Origin: UMGS1322 sp900550765
GTDB lineage: Bacteria > Bacillota > Clostridia > Christensenellales > QALW01
Direction of reading: 5' to 3'
Assembly: GCA_958448705.1 (NCBI GenBank)
Contig: CAUDEY010000004.1
Location: forward strand, 1-64,000
DNA: 64,000 bases
Made by a program: the position numbers and the translations under genes. This document shows, one piece after another, positions 6,992-15,022 of this stretch. Position 1 is the stretch's first letter. Every line of letters begins with the position of its first letter. The notes below the pieces were generated by a model that was given only the letters and a program-made list of their open reading frames with translations, ran no database searches and was not told where the DNA came from.

Positions 6992-8281
6992 ATGAAACAA
7001 GATATGATTTTAATTTTAGATTTAGGCAGTACCGAGAATACTGCCTTAGCGCGTGCTATTCGTGATCTGGGTGTTTACAGTGAAATTTACCCGCACGACA
7101 TCACCGCCGCAGAACTGAAAGCACTGCCAAATGTAAAAGGTATTCTTCTAAACGGCGGCAAAAACCGTATGATAAACGGCACAGCCATTGATATTGCCGC
7201 AGAGCTTTATACTTGCGGTATTCCAATGCTGGCAATAGATCACCCGGCAGCCAAATGCGAACAGCTGGCCGCAATGCCGACACAAGAAAAGCTAAAAACC
7301 TTTCTTTTTCATACTTGTAACGCCCAAACGAATTGGAATATGAAAAATTTTATTGAAGATCAAATCGAAAACATACGCAGACAGGTAGGCAATAAAAAAG
7401 TACTTCTGGCGCTCTCGGGCGGTGTGGATTCCTCTGTTGTAGCAGCCCTGCTGCTAAAAGCAATCGGTGATCAGCTCATTTGCGTGCATGTAAATCACGG
7501 ACTGATGCGAAAGGATGAATCGGAAAGCGTAGTGCGTATTTTCCGTGACCAGCTCGGGGCAAATCTGATTTATGTAGACGCTTCCGATCGTTTTTTAGAT
7601 AAACTGTCCGGCGTTGCAGATCCTGAACAAAAACGAAAAATTATCGGCAGCGAGTTTATCCGTGTATTTGAAGAAGAAGCCGGAAAATTAAAGGGCATTG
7701 ATTTCTTAGGGCAGGGAACAATTTATCCCGATATCATCGAAAGCGGTACAAAAACAGCAAAAACGGTAAAATCTCACCACAATGTAGGCGGTCTGCCGGA
7801 AGATATGCAGTTTAAGCTGATTGAGCCTCTCAAACAGCTGTTTAAAGATGAGGTCCGTGCCTGTGGCCTGGAGTTAGGCCTCCCCGAAAGTATGGTTTTC
7901 CGTCAACCGTTCCCCGGCCCGGGCTTAGGCGTCCGCTGTTTAGGTGCCATTACCCGTGAACGACTGCAGGCCGTTCGGGAATCCGATGCGATCCTGCGGG
8001 AGGAATTTGAAAAAGCAGGGTTAAACAAAAAAGTTTGGCAGTACTTTACAATCGTACCGGATTTTAAATCTGTGGGCGTAAAAGACAACGCGCGGTGCTT
8101 TGAATATCCGGTAATCATCCGTGCCGTTAACACCGTTGACGCTATGACTGCGACAATTGAACCTTTAGAATGGCCAATCCTTACTAAAATTACCGACCGT
8201 ATTTTAAAGGAAGTTCAAAATGTCAACCGCGTTTGTTACGACCTTTCTCCTAAGCCAACCGCAACAATTGAATGGGAGTAA
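6992..8281 (+). CDS. guaA: GMP synthase with a shortened, inactive glutaminase domain
   Basis: A 429-residue protein; usual bacterial GMP synthases have about 510-525. Residues 115-429 are a complete synthetase: P-loop SGGVDSS at 142-148, the VKSHHNVGGLP segment, RQPFPGPGLGVR, and the C-terminal dimer domain ending KPTATIEWE. Residues 1-105 resemble the start of the class I glutaminase (ILDLGS, GILLNGG), but the nucleophile segment usually reading GICYG is AIDHP, and about 95 residues carrying the catalytic His and Glu are absent. The enzyme must therefore use free ammonia or a separate glutaminase to convert XMP to GMP. It follows ddh by 31 bases and has a good AAGGAG site. Function of the C-terminal part is secure; ammonia dependence is inferred. 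Confidence 0.92.
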   Translation: MKQDMILILDLGSTENTALARAIRDLGVYSEIYPHDITAAELKALPNVKGILLNGGKNRMINGTAIDIAAELYTCGIPMLAIDHPAAKCEQLAAMPTQEKLKTFLFHTCNAQTNWNMKNFIEDQIENIRRQVGNKKVLLALSGGVDSSVVAALLLKAIGDQLICVHVNHGLMRKDESESVVRIFRDQLGANLIYVDASDRFLDKLSGVADPEQKRKIIGSEFIRVFEEEAGKLKGIDFLGQGTIYPDIIESGTKTAKTVKSHHNVGGLPEDMQFKLIEPLKQLFKDEVRACGLELGLPESMVFRQPFPGPGLGVRCLGAITRERLQAVRESDAILREEFEKAGLNKKVWQYFTIVPDFKSVGVKDNARCFEYPVIIRAVNTVDAMTATIEPLEWPILTKITDRILKEVQNVNRVCYDLSPKPTATIEWE

Positions 8282-8429
8282 TCAAATCCAAAAACTTCCG
8301 TTTGTGCAAAACAACTCCCTTCCATCCAAGAGGGAGCAGAAAGCAGTCACCGTTTATTAAGGAAAAACGTCTTGAAAAGGCTGCAGGAGAGTATAAAGAA
8401 ACAATCTGCTCTCCGGCCAGATAGACTGC

Positions 8430-8461
8430 AAAGATCCTTAGGCTTTTCCTAAGGATCTTTC
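8430..8461. terminator. Bidirectional terminator between guaA and the HxlR gene
   Basis: A perfect 13-bp stem, AAAGATCCTTAGG (8430-8442) with its inverse at 8448-8460 and a five-base loop. T-rich ends on both strands let it serve the plus-strand ddh-guaA unit and the minus-strand regulator converging on it. It lies about 150 bases after guaA. Confidence 0.8.
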
Positions 8462-8474
8462 TATACACCAACTT

Positions 8475-8804
8475 CTATTCTACTCTTTCCTTATATTCTT
8501 CGCCCCATTCCCGCATTGCATCAAGAATTGGTTTTAAGCTCTTTCCCAAATCTGTAAGTGAATATTCCACTTTAGGAGGAACCTCCGCATAAACTGTACG
8601 GCAAATAATTCCCCCTTGCTCCATATCCCGCAACTGTGCTGTCAATACCTTTTGCGATACACCGCCGATAGAACGCTTCAATTCCCCAAAACGCTTTGTT
8701 CCTAAGAGCAAATCACGCAAAATCAATACTTTCCATTTATCCCCGATAAGCGTGAGCGTTGTCTCTACCGGACAGGCAGGCAGCTTTCTTCCCTGTTCAT
8801 TCAT
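8475..8804 (-). CDS. HxlR-family winged-helix regulator
   Basis: A 109-residue regulator with the complete HxlR pattern: CPVETTLTLIGDKWK near the N terminus, LRDLLLGTKRFGELKRSI, VSQKVLTAQLRDMEQGGII (recognition helix and turn) and the wing region VEYSLTDLGKSL. Family members sense electrophiles or other small molecules and usually control a neighbouring detoxification gene. The frame extends back to 8855, but the ATG at 8804 has AAGAAGG a few bases upstream and matches the usual length. It has its own promoter. Only one cysteine (in the CPVE motif region) and a second around residue 60 are seen. Target genes are unknown. Confidence 0.88.
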   Translation of the reverse strand: MNEQGRKLPACPVETTLTLIGDKWKVLILRDLLLGTKRFGELKRSIGGVSQKVLTAQLRDMEQGGIICRTVYAEVPPKVEYSLTDLGKSLKPILDAMREWGEEYKERVE

Positions 8805-8845
8805 CCTAATCCTTCTTTTTCTCCTATATAAAAAACTATATTTGT

Positions 8846-8874
8846 ATTTTAACATGCAGCACGTCCACAGTCAA
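8846..8874 (-). promoter_or_regulatory. Promoter of the HxlR gene
   Basis: Minus-strand TTGACT (8874-8869), 17-base spacer, TAAAAT (8851-8846) with a TGT extended -10, about 40 bases ahead of the chosen ATG. Confidence 0.65.
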
Positions 8875-9028
8875 TATTCTGTCTCACAAAACGCCTCTGC
8901 GTTTTTTCCCCGTGTACAAAACTACAACACTGTTTCGTTTCTTTAGATACTGCAACAAAAAATTTTTAACCATCTTTTTACCATTATCCATTTCCAAACA
9001 GCTATAAACTCCGTATTCAGTTTTAAAA

Positions 9029-9055
9029 TTAGCACTCTCCACCCGAGAGTGCTAA
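9029..9055. promoter_or_regulatory. CIRCE operator (HrcA binding site) upstream of Hsp20
   Basis: TTAGCACTC (9029-9037), nine bases, GAGTGCTAA (9047-9055): an exact match to the CIRCE consensus. HrcA binds this element and represses heat-shock genes at normal temperature. It lies about 205 bases ahead of the Hsp20 start and just upstream of an AT-rich promoter region with TATAAT at 9106-9111. Confidence 0.95.
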
Positions 9056-9179
9056 TTTTTACAATTTATTTATATTTTTGAAATATAATATACATTTTTA
9101 TTTACTATAATATAATTGTCAAAAGGAAAAAGACAAATCAATAAGAAAAGAGATGATCCCCGATGGGTTGCATAAGAAT

Positions 9180-9227
9180 TCCGACAGATGCCGACCTTGT
9201 CGGATAAAACATTGATTAGGTTGGCAT
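9180..9227 (+). promoter_or_regulatory. Structured 5' leader of the Hsp20 gene
   Basis: TCCGACA (9180-9186) pairs with TGTCGGA (9198-9204) to make a 7-bp stem with an 11-base loop. Ten bases of that loop, ATGCCGACCT (9188-9197), are complementary to AGGTTGGCAT (9218-9227) with one G-U pair. The two helices could compete or form a pseudoknot, ending about 20 bases before the ribosome binding site (AGGAGG 9248-9253). Control by temperature or a ligand is a hypothesis. Confidence 0.45.
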
Positions 9228-9260
9228 AATAATACTTAATAACATTTAGGAGGTATCATT

Positions 9261-9719
9261 ATGTTTGAACTTACTCGCAGAAATAACAATCATCGTATGA
9301 GCACTTACAATCCTTTCCGTGAAATGGAAGAATTTGAAAGGAACTTTTTCTCCAATCCTTTCGGAACCTTTTTCGGATCGGCCGATCTGGCTGAATTTAA
9401 AACCGATATAACCGATGAAGGCGACCATTATCTGTTAGAGGCAGATTTGCCCGGCTTTGATAAAAAAGATATCCATCTTGATATCAACGGCGACACCCTC
9501 ACGGTCCATGCGGAAAGACATTCAAAAGTCGAAGAAAAAGATAAAGATGACAAAGTCATCCGTATGGAAAGATCCTACGGTTCGTACAGCCGGCAGTTTG
9601 ATCTTTCGGGCGTCGATGCCGAAAAAATCAAAGCAAAATATGAAAACGGCGTATTGAAGCTTACCCTGCCGAAGAAGGAACAAGCTTTACCCGAACCCAA
9701 ACGGCTCGAAATCGAATAA
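9261..9719 (+). CDS. Small heat-shock protein, Hsp20/alpha-crystallin family
   Basis: A 152-residue ATP-independent chaperone that holds unfolding proteins in large oligomers. The alpha-crystallin domain spans about residues 45-140: FKTDITDEGDHYLLEADLPG, the FDKKDIHLDINGDTLTVHA strand region, and the A-x-x-x-NGVLKLTLPK signature. The N-terminal arm has the usual FNPFREMEEF-like segment. AGGAGG at 9248-9253 supports ATG 9261. It stands alone, controlled by a CIRCE element and possibly by leader structure, and ends in a strong terminator. Confidence 0.95.
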   Translation: MFELTRRNNNHRMSTYNPFREMEEFERNFFSNPFGTFFGSADLAEFKTDITDEGDHYLLEADLPGFDKKDIHLDINGDTLTVHAERHSKVEEKDKDDKVIRMERSYGSYSRQFDLSGVDAEKIKAKYENGVLKLTLPKKEQALPEPKRLEIE

Positions 9720-9726
9720 ACTAAGC

Positions 9727-9759
9727 CGAGGACAATGTAAAAGCATTGTCCTCGTTTTT
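9727..9759 (+). terminator. Terminator of the Hsp20 gene
   Basis: Perfect 11-bp stem CGAGGACAATG (9727-9737) with CATTGTCCTCG (9744-9754), six-base loop, followed by TTTTT. Confidence 0.85.
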
Positions 9760-9844
9760 ATGTTACAAAAAACTATTAGACCGGATAAATACATTCTAAG
9801 TCATTCAAATATTTTTTAGATCACAGCGGAAACGGCTGCATTTT

Positions 9845-10465
9845 TTATTCCCTATTCAAAGAAAAACTTCCATCGTCAGCAGCCGCTATTTTTTTATCTT
9901 CTTCGCTGGCTTCAGCACAATCCGCCTTGGGTTCTCTCTCATAATATTCATCCTCCACCGGACGCCAAGCTTCCCCAAACTTCACATCCTTAAACAAAGC
10001 CGCAAGACCTGTAATCTGTTTCAACCGCAAAATCTCATCCTTATCCATCCCAAGCTGTCTGGATATCCAAGCATCTGATCTTCCCAGTTCATGCAATTCC
10101 CTAATAATATTGCTCATAAGGTCCACATTATGGGACCCCCGCGCCCGGTTATGACGAATCGTGCTTACCATTCGGTTATCAAGACTCTTATCAATAACGG
10201 ATACCGGCAGCAGGCCTCCCTCCCGTTCACGAATATCCGGATAATCCAGCATCACACGGTAACGGTGAAAACCATCCACAATAATATAAAGATCCTTCCT
10301 TTTAACATAATAGCAGACAATAGGCATGGTATATCCATCTTCTTTAATACTTTCATAAAGCAATTTCATTTCCGGCGGTGCAACCGTATTGGGATTATAT
10401 GTATTAGGTACAATCTTTTCAATCGGAACCGCAATCACATTATATACAGGACTTTTAAACGTCAT
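9845..10465 (-). CDS. ibrB: ParB-like protein, IbrB family
   Basis: A 206-residue protein with a ParB/sulfiredoxin-type N-terminal domain: IEKIVPNTYNPN near residue 16, IKEDGYTMPIV at 40-50 and the hallmark VDGFHRYR at 63-70, followed by a helix-turn-helix-like region (RSDAWISRQLGMDKDEILRL). The C-terminal tail is acidic. Its start overlaps the stop of the upstream PAPS-reductase-like gene as ATGA. The same pair occurs in E. coli as ibrA/ibrB (ybdN/ybdM). IbrB-type domains may bind nucleotides; the molecular role is not settled. The family and partnership are clear; function is not. Confidence 0.75.
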   Translation of the reverse strand: MTFKSPVYNVIAVPIEKIVPNTYNPNTVAPPEMKLLYESIKEDGYTMPIVCYYVKRKDLYIIVDGFHRYRVMLDYPDIREREGGLLPVSVIDKSLDNRMVSTIRHNRARGSHNVDLMSNIIRELHELGRSDAWISRQLGMDKDEILRLKQITGLAALFKDVKFGEAWRPVEDEYYEREPKADCAEASEEDKKIAAADDGSFSLNRE

Positions 10466-11790
10466 GAATCAACACCAACCTTACTGTATTTACGCTTGAG
10501 CATATCCACTTTCTTTTGCTGCTCCCTTGTCAAACCAAACCCCATAAAACGACAGGTATGATCATTTTTCAAAATACAGTAGCACATTCTTTTCCAGCTG
10601 GGAATATCTTTTGAAGATTTGATATCATCCGTATGATCAGGGATCTTTCCGAGAAATATGACTCTGGAATTTCGCAGAACCGTATAATTTGAAATACCGT
10701 TTCTTCGGATATTATATCCCCTATTGAGCAATTCCTGAATAACGTGTTCCTCCAATCCCCCGCCAGTCTTGTGCCAAAACTCTATAGAAGCCTTAAACTT
10801 TTTAACATAGTTGTTCCGCAGCCCTGCCGGTAGTGTATCCAATAAAAACTTTGTATAGGATTCCCAGGTATGGCCTTCAGGAAGCGTTAGATTTCTATAT
10901 CCCATTGCTTTCGTCCTTCCGTAAATAGATCCGAAGTTAACTCCCCTCACACGCCCAACCAGCTTGGCCCATACTTCCGGATCTATCACGCGATAAAGAT
11001 TTAAGCTGTCCTTTGCATAATCATTAAACGGTGAAGCTACACGCATCTGATCCGGTTTAAGTCCCGCCATATAGTAAAGATCATAAAGCTCATTGTAATC
11101 ATAATGAAAAATATAATTTGCATGCCACACATCACTGTTAGACCAATCATAGATCGGCGACGCAGCCCAAACATCCTTAAATTGTTTGCTGATCCAACAT
11201 TCGCCCTGGTATCCATACTTTTTATTTAAAATACCGCTGTAACGCTGCAAAGATTCATCCGTACGGATTCCCAGCAGGCAGACCGTCTTCTTGTTCCCAT
11301 GGGCTATCCGATACCAGCGCCCGAATTGTTTGGCAAGATCCTCCTGATGCATCCGATAACGATAAGTGGTGATCGGATTATTCTTTAAATTGATCACATA
11401 CGGATGCTGCGGCATCTGACGTACCCATATCGCTTCCTTGGTATCATCCCAAGGATACCAATACATCTGATAACTGCTGAGTGCTGTTCTTGTCGCCATG
11501 GGCAGGCATACCCAATATGGTTCTACCGCATCTTTAATACGCTCAAAAGTTCGTTCTATATACTCGGTCGTTACCGTATATTGTGCCTCAAAATCCTGAT
11601 GAAAAACACCGATCCGCTTATTGGGATAATATTTTTTTTGAAAATCAAGGGTCAAATTTAAAAGCAAACCGCTGTCCTTTCCTCCTGAAAAAGAAACAAA
11701 GATATTATCAAATTCCTCAAACAGCAGTCTCAGCCTGTCCTGCAACGCATCATATACATTCTGCCCTGTGTATTTTCTGGTCATATACAT
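10462..11790 (-). CDS. ibrA: PAPS-reductase-fold protein, IbrA family
   Basis: A 442-residue protein of the adenosine-phosphosulfate reductase fold with the pyrophosphate loop SGGKDS at residues 35-40. The long middle region (LLGIRTDESLQRY, WAASPIYDWSNSDVWHANY, then a DPE-rich helix and a C-terminal domain unique to this family) matches IbrA/YbdN rather than CysH: it has no CysH-type C-terminal catalytic cysteine motif. Together with the ParB-like gene it forms a two-gene operon overlapping by 4 bases. In E. coli ECOR strains ibrAB raise expression of immunoglobulin-binding genes. The fold resembles DndC, so a role in nucleic acid modification or defence is an idea only. An AT-rich spacer isolates the operon. 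Confidence 0.78.
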   Translation of the reverse strand: MYMTRKYTGQNVYDALQDRLRLLFEEFDNIFVSFSGGKDSGLLLNLTLDFQKKYYPNKRIGVFHQDFEAQYTVTTEYIERTFERIKDAVEPYWVCLPMATRTALSSYQMYWYPWDDTKEAIWVRQMPQHPYVINLKNNPITTYRYRMHQEDLAKQFGRWYRIAHGNKKTVCLLGIRTDESLQRYSGILNKKYGYQGECWISKQFKDVWAASPIYDWSNSDVWHANYIFHYDYNELYDLYYMAGLKPDQMRVASPFNDYAKDSLNLYRVIDPEVWAKLVGRVRGVNFGSIYGRTKAMGYRNLTLPEGHTWESYTKFLLDTLPAGLRNNYVKKFKASIEFWHKTGGGLEEHVIQELLNRGYNIRRNGISNYTVLRNSRVIFLGKIPDHTDDIKSSKDIPSWKRMCYCILKNDHTCRFMGFGLTREQQKKVDMLKRKYSKVGVDS

Positions 11791-11926
11791 TTTAGCCTAT
11801 CTCCCGTCATCAGAAACACTCCCCAGGATTTGTCCATAGGTATATAAAAATACTTCCGCATCAATCTTTCGGCTGCAGATCATCTCTATATCCGGACGCT
11901 TACCCTATATTTTTCTGCAAAAAGCT

Positions 11927-11986
11927 TTATAACATATAATAAAAGAATATTATATTATATAATCTAACAATATTATAACATATAAT
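11927..11986. repeat. 14-base direct repeat in the AT-rich region upstream of ibrA
   Basis: TTATAACATATAAT occurs exactly at 11927-11940 and 11973-11986, flanking a very AT-rich stretch with several TATAAT boxes. This lies 140-200 bases upstream of ibrA and may be its promoter and operator. The remainder of 11791-12269 holds no convincing gene. Confidence 0.45.
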
Positions 11987-12269
11987 TACAACATTTTCTA
12001 CAGAAATCTTCAAGCAGACAACGCAGATGAAACAAGCCGATTTCCGGTCTGCTCGAATCTTATATGCCGGGAACTCTCTCTGCATCATTCCCCTTTGGAA
12101 AGCATAAAATCTCCTTTCTTCTCTATAATTTATTTCAGATTTCTCCGCTTTACAGAATCTTTCACGAGTGCAGAAGCTTTTTTCTCTTCAGCTATCTGTA
12201 CGGCCAACGGATTGAATCCCCGCATATCGTCTGAGCAAACAAAGGCCATTCCGTCAGATTTTTTAGATA

Positions 12270-12800
12270 TTACAAATGCCTCATCAATCCATTATGATAG
12301 AGCTTATAAACACCGCATTTCCAGCAAAGTATCATACCAAGAACCGCACCAACCGCTGCCTGAAGAATCTGATACGGCATTTTCATAATCGCATATTCCG
12401 GCGTACTGTAAATAAACGCTCTGCCAAGCGAATATCCAACGACCATAATGACTGCGCCGATCGTTACTCCAATCCCTGAGGAAAGTACAGGATGTTTTTT
12501 CATAACATAGTGCGAAAACACCGAGATCACTACTGCCTGCAGGCCATGCGTTACCAAAGATACAAACATGGGAAGAGGATAGAAAAACATGTCCCCTAAA
12601 AAGGCTCCCACGCCGCCAACCAGGAATGCCGCAAGCGGATCCAAAAGAATCGCTGCAAGGCAAATGACGATATCATTCATATAAAGATGTCCCCCCGGTA
12701 CCGGCACACCAAACGAGCTCATTGCAACATTCAGCGCCATGAACATCGCCGTTGTACATACCCATACAGCCGTCTTTTTTCCTTTTGATTGTGCATTCAC
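12270..12800 (-). CDS. ECF transporter S component, possibly for vitamin B6
   Basis: A 176-residue integral membrane protein with about six hydrophobic segments, of the substrate-binding (S) class of energy-coupling-factor importers. PVPGGHLYMNDIVICLAA and the following LDPLAAFLVGGVGAFLGDM are typical of the riboflavin/pyridoxine/hydroxymethylpyrimidine branch. It would work with a shared EcfAA'T module encoded elsewhere. Translation starts at GTG 12800 with AAGGAG ten bases away. It is transcribed divergently from a MocR/PdxR-like gene, which points to pyridoxal or a related vitamin as substrate; this is inference. Confidence 0.8.
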   Translation of the reverse strand: MNAQSKGKKTAVWVCTTAMFMALNVAMSSFGVPVPGGHLYMNDIVICLAAILLDPLAAFLVGGVGAFLGDMFFYPLPMFVSLVTHGLQAVVISVFSHYVMKKHPVLSSGIGVTIGAVIMVVGYSLGRAFIYSTPEYAIMKMPYQILQAAVGAVLGMILCWKCGVYKLYHNGLMRHL

Positions 12801-12814
12801 TTCTAATCAACTCC

Positions 12815-12843
12815 TTGATTTTATTTTGAGGATAGTATATAAT
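12815..12843 (+). promoter_or_regulatory. Promoter of the MocR-type gene
   Basis: TTGATT (12815-12820), 17-base spacer, TATAAT (12838-12843) on the plus strand. A possible minus-strand promoter for the S component (TTGACT at 12869-12864) overlaps it, so one bound regulator could control both. Confidence 0.55.
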
Positions 12844-12893
12844 AAATTTGGTATTATGAAAATAGTCAATTTAAGGAGTTTTTATATAGCCAG

Positions 12894-14000
12894 ATGAGAT
12901 ATGCAATTGATCAATCAAAAAAGGAACCAGCCTATTTGCAACTATATACGCTGATCCGGGAAGACATTACAGCCGGTCTATATCCATATAATAAAAAACT
13001 GCCGTCCAAAAGGACCGTTGCAGAAGAAGCAGGCTTAAGTACGGTAACGGTAGAACATGCTTATGCACTGCTCTGCGACGAAGGGTATGCAGAAGCGGTG
13101 GAGCGCAGCGGCTACTTTGTGATCTTCCGTAAAAACGACGGCTTTTTTTCCCCGGCACCCAAACATGTTCAAAAAACAGTTTTCTCCTCGCCGCACAATG
13201 ACAGTAACACGGAATTTCCTTTCTCTGTACTTGCCAAAACAATGAGGAATGTGCTCAGTCTGTACGGGGAAGCCGTTCTCAACCGATCTCCCAATACCGG
13301 ATGTGAGGTGCTTCGCAATGCAATCAGCCGCTATCTTGCAAGAAGCCGCGGAATCACAGCAGCTCCGGATCAGATCATCATCGGCTCTGGTTCTGAATAT
13401 CTATACAGTCTCATCGTTGAGCTGCTTGGAAGAAAGAGTCTATATGCGATAGAGTTCCCTTCCTACAAAAAGATTGAGGAAGTATATAAAGCCTGCGGCG
13501 CTGTCTATCAAAAACTCCCTCTTGGCAACGACGGCATTGAAAGCAGCGCCCTATGGAACAGTACCGCAGATGTCCTGCACCTATCTCCTTACCGCAGTTT
13601 TCCCAGCGGTGTAACAGCTTCCGCCTCCAAGAGGCACGAATATCTGCAATGGGCAAGCAGAGGCAGCAAATATATTATCGAAGATGACTTTGAATCAGAA
13701 TTTTCAATTTCCAAGAAGCCAAAAGAAACCCTGTTTTCTCATGCCACCAGCGGCAATGTAATCTATATGAATACCTTTTCCAAAACGATATCTCCCTCTC
13801 TCCGAACGGGCTATATGCTTTTGCCCAAGGCCTTGCTCCCAACATTTGAAAACAAACTTGGCTTTTATTCCTGCACCGTTCCGACATATATACAGCTCAC
13901 CCTTGCAGAGCTTATTGAAAACGGAGATTTTGAGCGCCATATCAATCGGGTTCGGCGGCAAAAACGCAAAGAATTAAAGTATACTAAAGATTCTATATAG
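12894..14000 (+). CDS. MocR/PdxR-type regulator, shortened at the C terminus
   Basis: A 368-residue fusion of a GntR-type winged helix (residues 1-75: YLQLYTLIREDITAGLYPYNKKLPSKRTVA) with a fold-type I aminotransferase-like domain that binds pyridoxal phosphate. The cofactor lysine is retained as K297 in NTFSKTIS, and the GSGSEYLY and YIIEDDFESEF segments are intact. Full-length members have about 460-480 residues; this one stops after a basic stretch (RRQKRKEL) and lacks the small C-terminal domain, with no continuation in other frames. It may still bind DNA and cofactor or may be decaying. The ATG is 15 bases from AAGGAG, an unusually long gap. Confidence 0.85.
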   Translation: MRYAIDQSKKEPAYLQLYTLIREDITAGLYPYNKKLPSKRTVAEEAGLSTVTVEHAYALLCDEGYAEAVERSGYFVIFRKNDGFFSPAPKHVQKTVFSSPHNDSNTEFPFSVLAKTMRNVLSLYGEAVLNRSPNTGCEVLRNAISRYLARSRGITAAPDQIIIGSGSEYLYSLIVELLGRKSLYAIEFPSYKKIEEVYKACGAVYQKLPLGNDGIESSALWNSTADVLHLSPYRSFPSGVTASASKRHEYLQWASRGSKYIIEDDFESEFSISKKPKETLFSHATSGNVIYMNTFSKTISPSLRTGYMLLPKALLPTFENKLGFYSCTVPTYIQLTLAELIENGDFERHINRVRRQKRKELKYTKDSI

Positions 14001-14075
14001 CTTTAATAAAAACTGCTGGGACCCAGCGGATTTTACAGTATCCTTGCAGTAACTATACCACAAAAAAGTGCGTAC

Positions 14076-14104
14076 TTTTCAAAATAATTTTTTACCTGTA
14101 TAAT
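14076..14104 (+). promoter_or_regulatory. Promoter of the 14170 gene and probably the macro-SirTM operon
   Basis: TTTTCA (14076-14081), 17-base spacer and TATAAT (14099-14104). The 14001-14075 stretch holds only a short GC-rich hairpin (about 14013-14026). Confidence 0.5.
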
Positions 14105-14169
14105 AAAATCATGAGCTGCGAGAAACGGCCGTTCCAAAGCTTTAAAACAAAATGGAAAGGAAAATAGCC

Positions 14170-14961
14170 ATGAACAAAAACAACTATACAACCGTAACAC
14201 TGAAAAAAGGAAAAATGCATATTTACGATTTCGGCAGTATAAAGCTTCACGCTTACAACACCAATGATGCCATGCAGGACGAGGTTTTTATTTTTGAAAA
14301 AAATAAACAATCTGTCATCTTAGAATCTCCTTGTTTTAAGGATAATATCTTGGAGCTTACCGATTACCTAAAAGATATCGATAAAAAAGGAATCCTGATC
14401 GCTTACCATGGCGCGGGAGGTTCCTTTCTTCCCGGCATTCCTAAATACGCTACAGAAAACGCAGAAGACTATACAAAAAATGGGGGCGGAAAGGCGCTTA
14501 TTGAGAATTTTTCAAAAGTCTTTGGTGAAAACTTTGATTCTTCGGTGCATCAAATAACCAATTTTCTCAAAGAAGGCAGTATTACAATCGCAGGGATCAC
14601 TTTTATCATCCGACAAACCGCAGAGGCCTTTGACGTAGAAATTCCTGAAATCCATGCCGTTTACACCCATATGCTCGGCCATGACTGCCACTCCATCGTC
14701 GCCGGTGCGGATCACGCCGATGCAATGATCGCTCAGTTAAAGAACTATATCGCCTCAGACTATCAACTGATCCTCACCTCCCATTATACTCCCGAAGATT
14801 TAAAGGACGTCCAGACCAAGATCAGTTATCTCCAAGACGTAAAAGAACTGGCCCAAAGCTGTACGGACGCCGAAAGTTTTAAAAAAGAGATCTCCAAACA
14901 CTTTCCTTCCTACAGCGGAGAAAATTACTTGAATATGACAGCCGGCTTCTTTTTTGATTAA
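14170..14961 (+). CDS. Uncharacterised protein resembling the metallo-hydrolase fold
   Basis: A 263-residue soluble protein of unknown function. The order of segments recalls metallo-beta-lactamase-fold proteins: a strand-rich start, VILESPCFKDNILELTDYL, AYHGAGGSF, IHAVYTHMLGHDCHSIV, and a late ILTSHYTPE. The canonical HxHxDH metal site is not present, so it may be a degenerate member or a different fold. The frame opens at 14152, but ATG 14170 has GGAAAGGA at proper distance. It precedes the macrodomain gene by 61 bases, including a strong hairpin, and may share its transcript. Confidence 0.7.
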   Translation: MNKNNYTTVTLKKGKMHIYDFGSIKLHAYNTNDAMQDEVFIFEKNKQSVILESPCFKDNILELTDYLKDIDKKGILIAYHGAGGSFLPGIPKYATENAEDYTKNGGGKALIENFSKVFGENFDSSVHQITNFLKEGSITIAGITFIIRQTAEAFDVEIPEIHAVYTHMLGHDCHSIVAGADHADAMIAQLKNYIASDYQLILTSHYTPEDLKDVQTKISYLQDVKELAQSCTDAESFKKEISKHFPSYSGENYLNMTAGFFFD

Positions 14962-14971
14962 CTTCGTAAAA

Positions 14972-14995
14972 GGCGCCGCTGATAACAGCGGCGCC
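14972..14995 (+). other. Perfect 10-bp GC-rich hairpin between the 14170 gene and the macrodomain gene
   Basis: GGCGCCGCTG (14972-14981), ATAA loop, CAGCGGCGCC (14986-14995). No T tract follows, so it is not a standard terminator. It could stabilise the upstream mRNA end or cause partial termination. Confidence 0.6.
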
Positions 14996-15022
14996 CCTTA
15001 CACTGAAAGAAATGAACATGTT

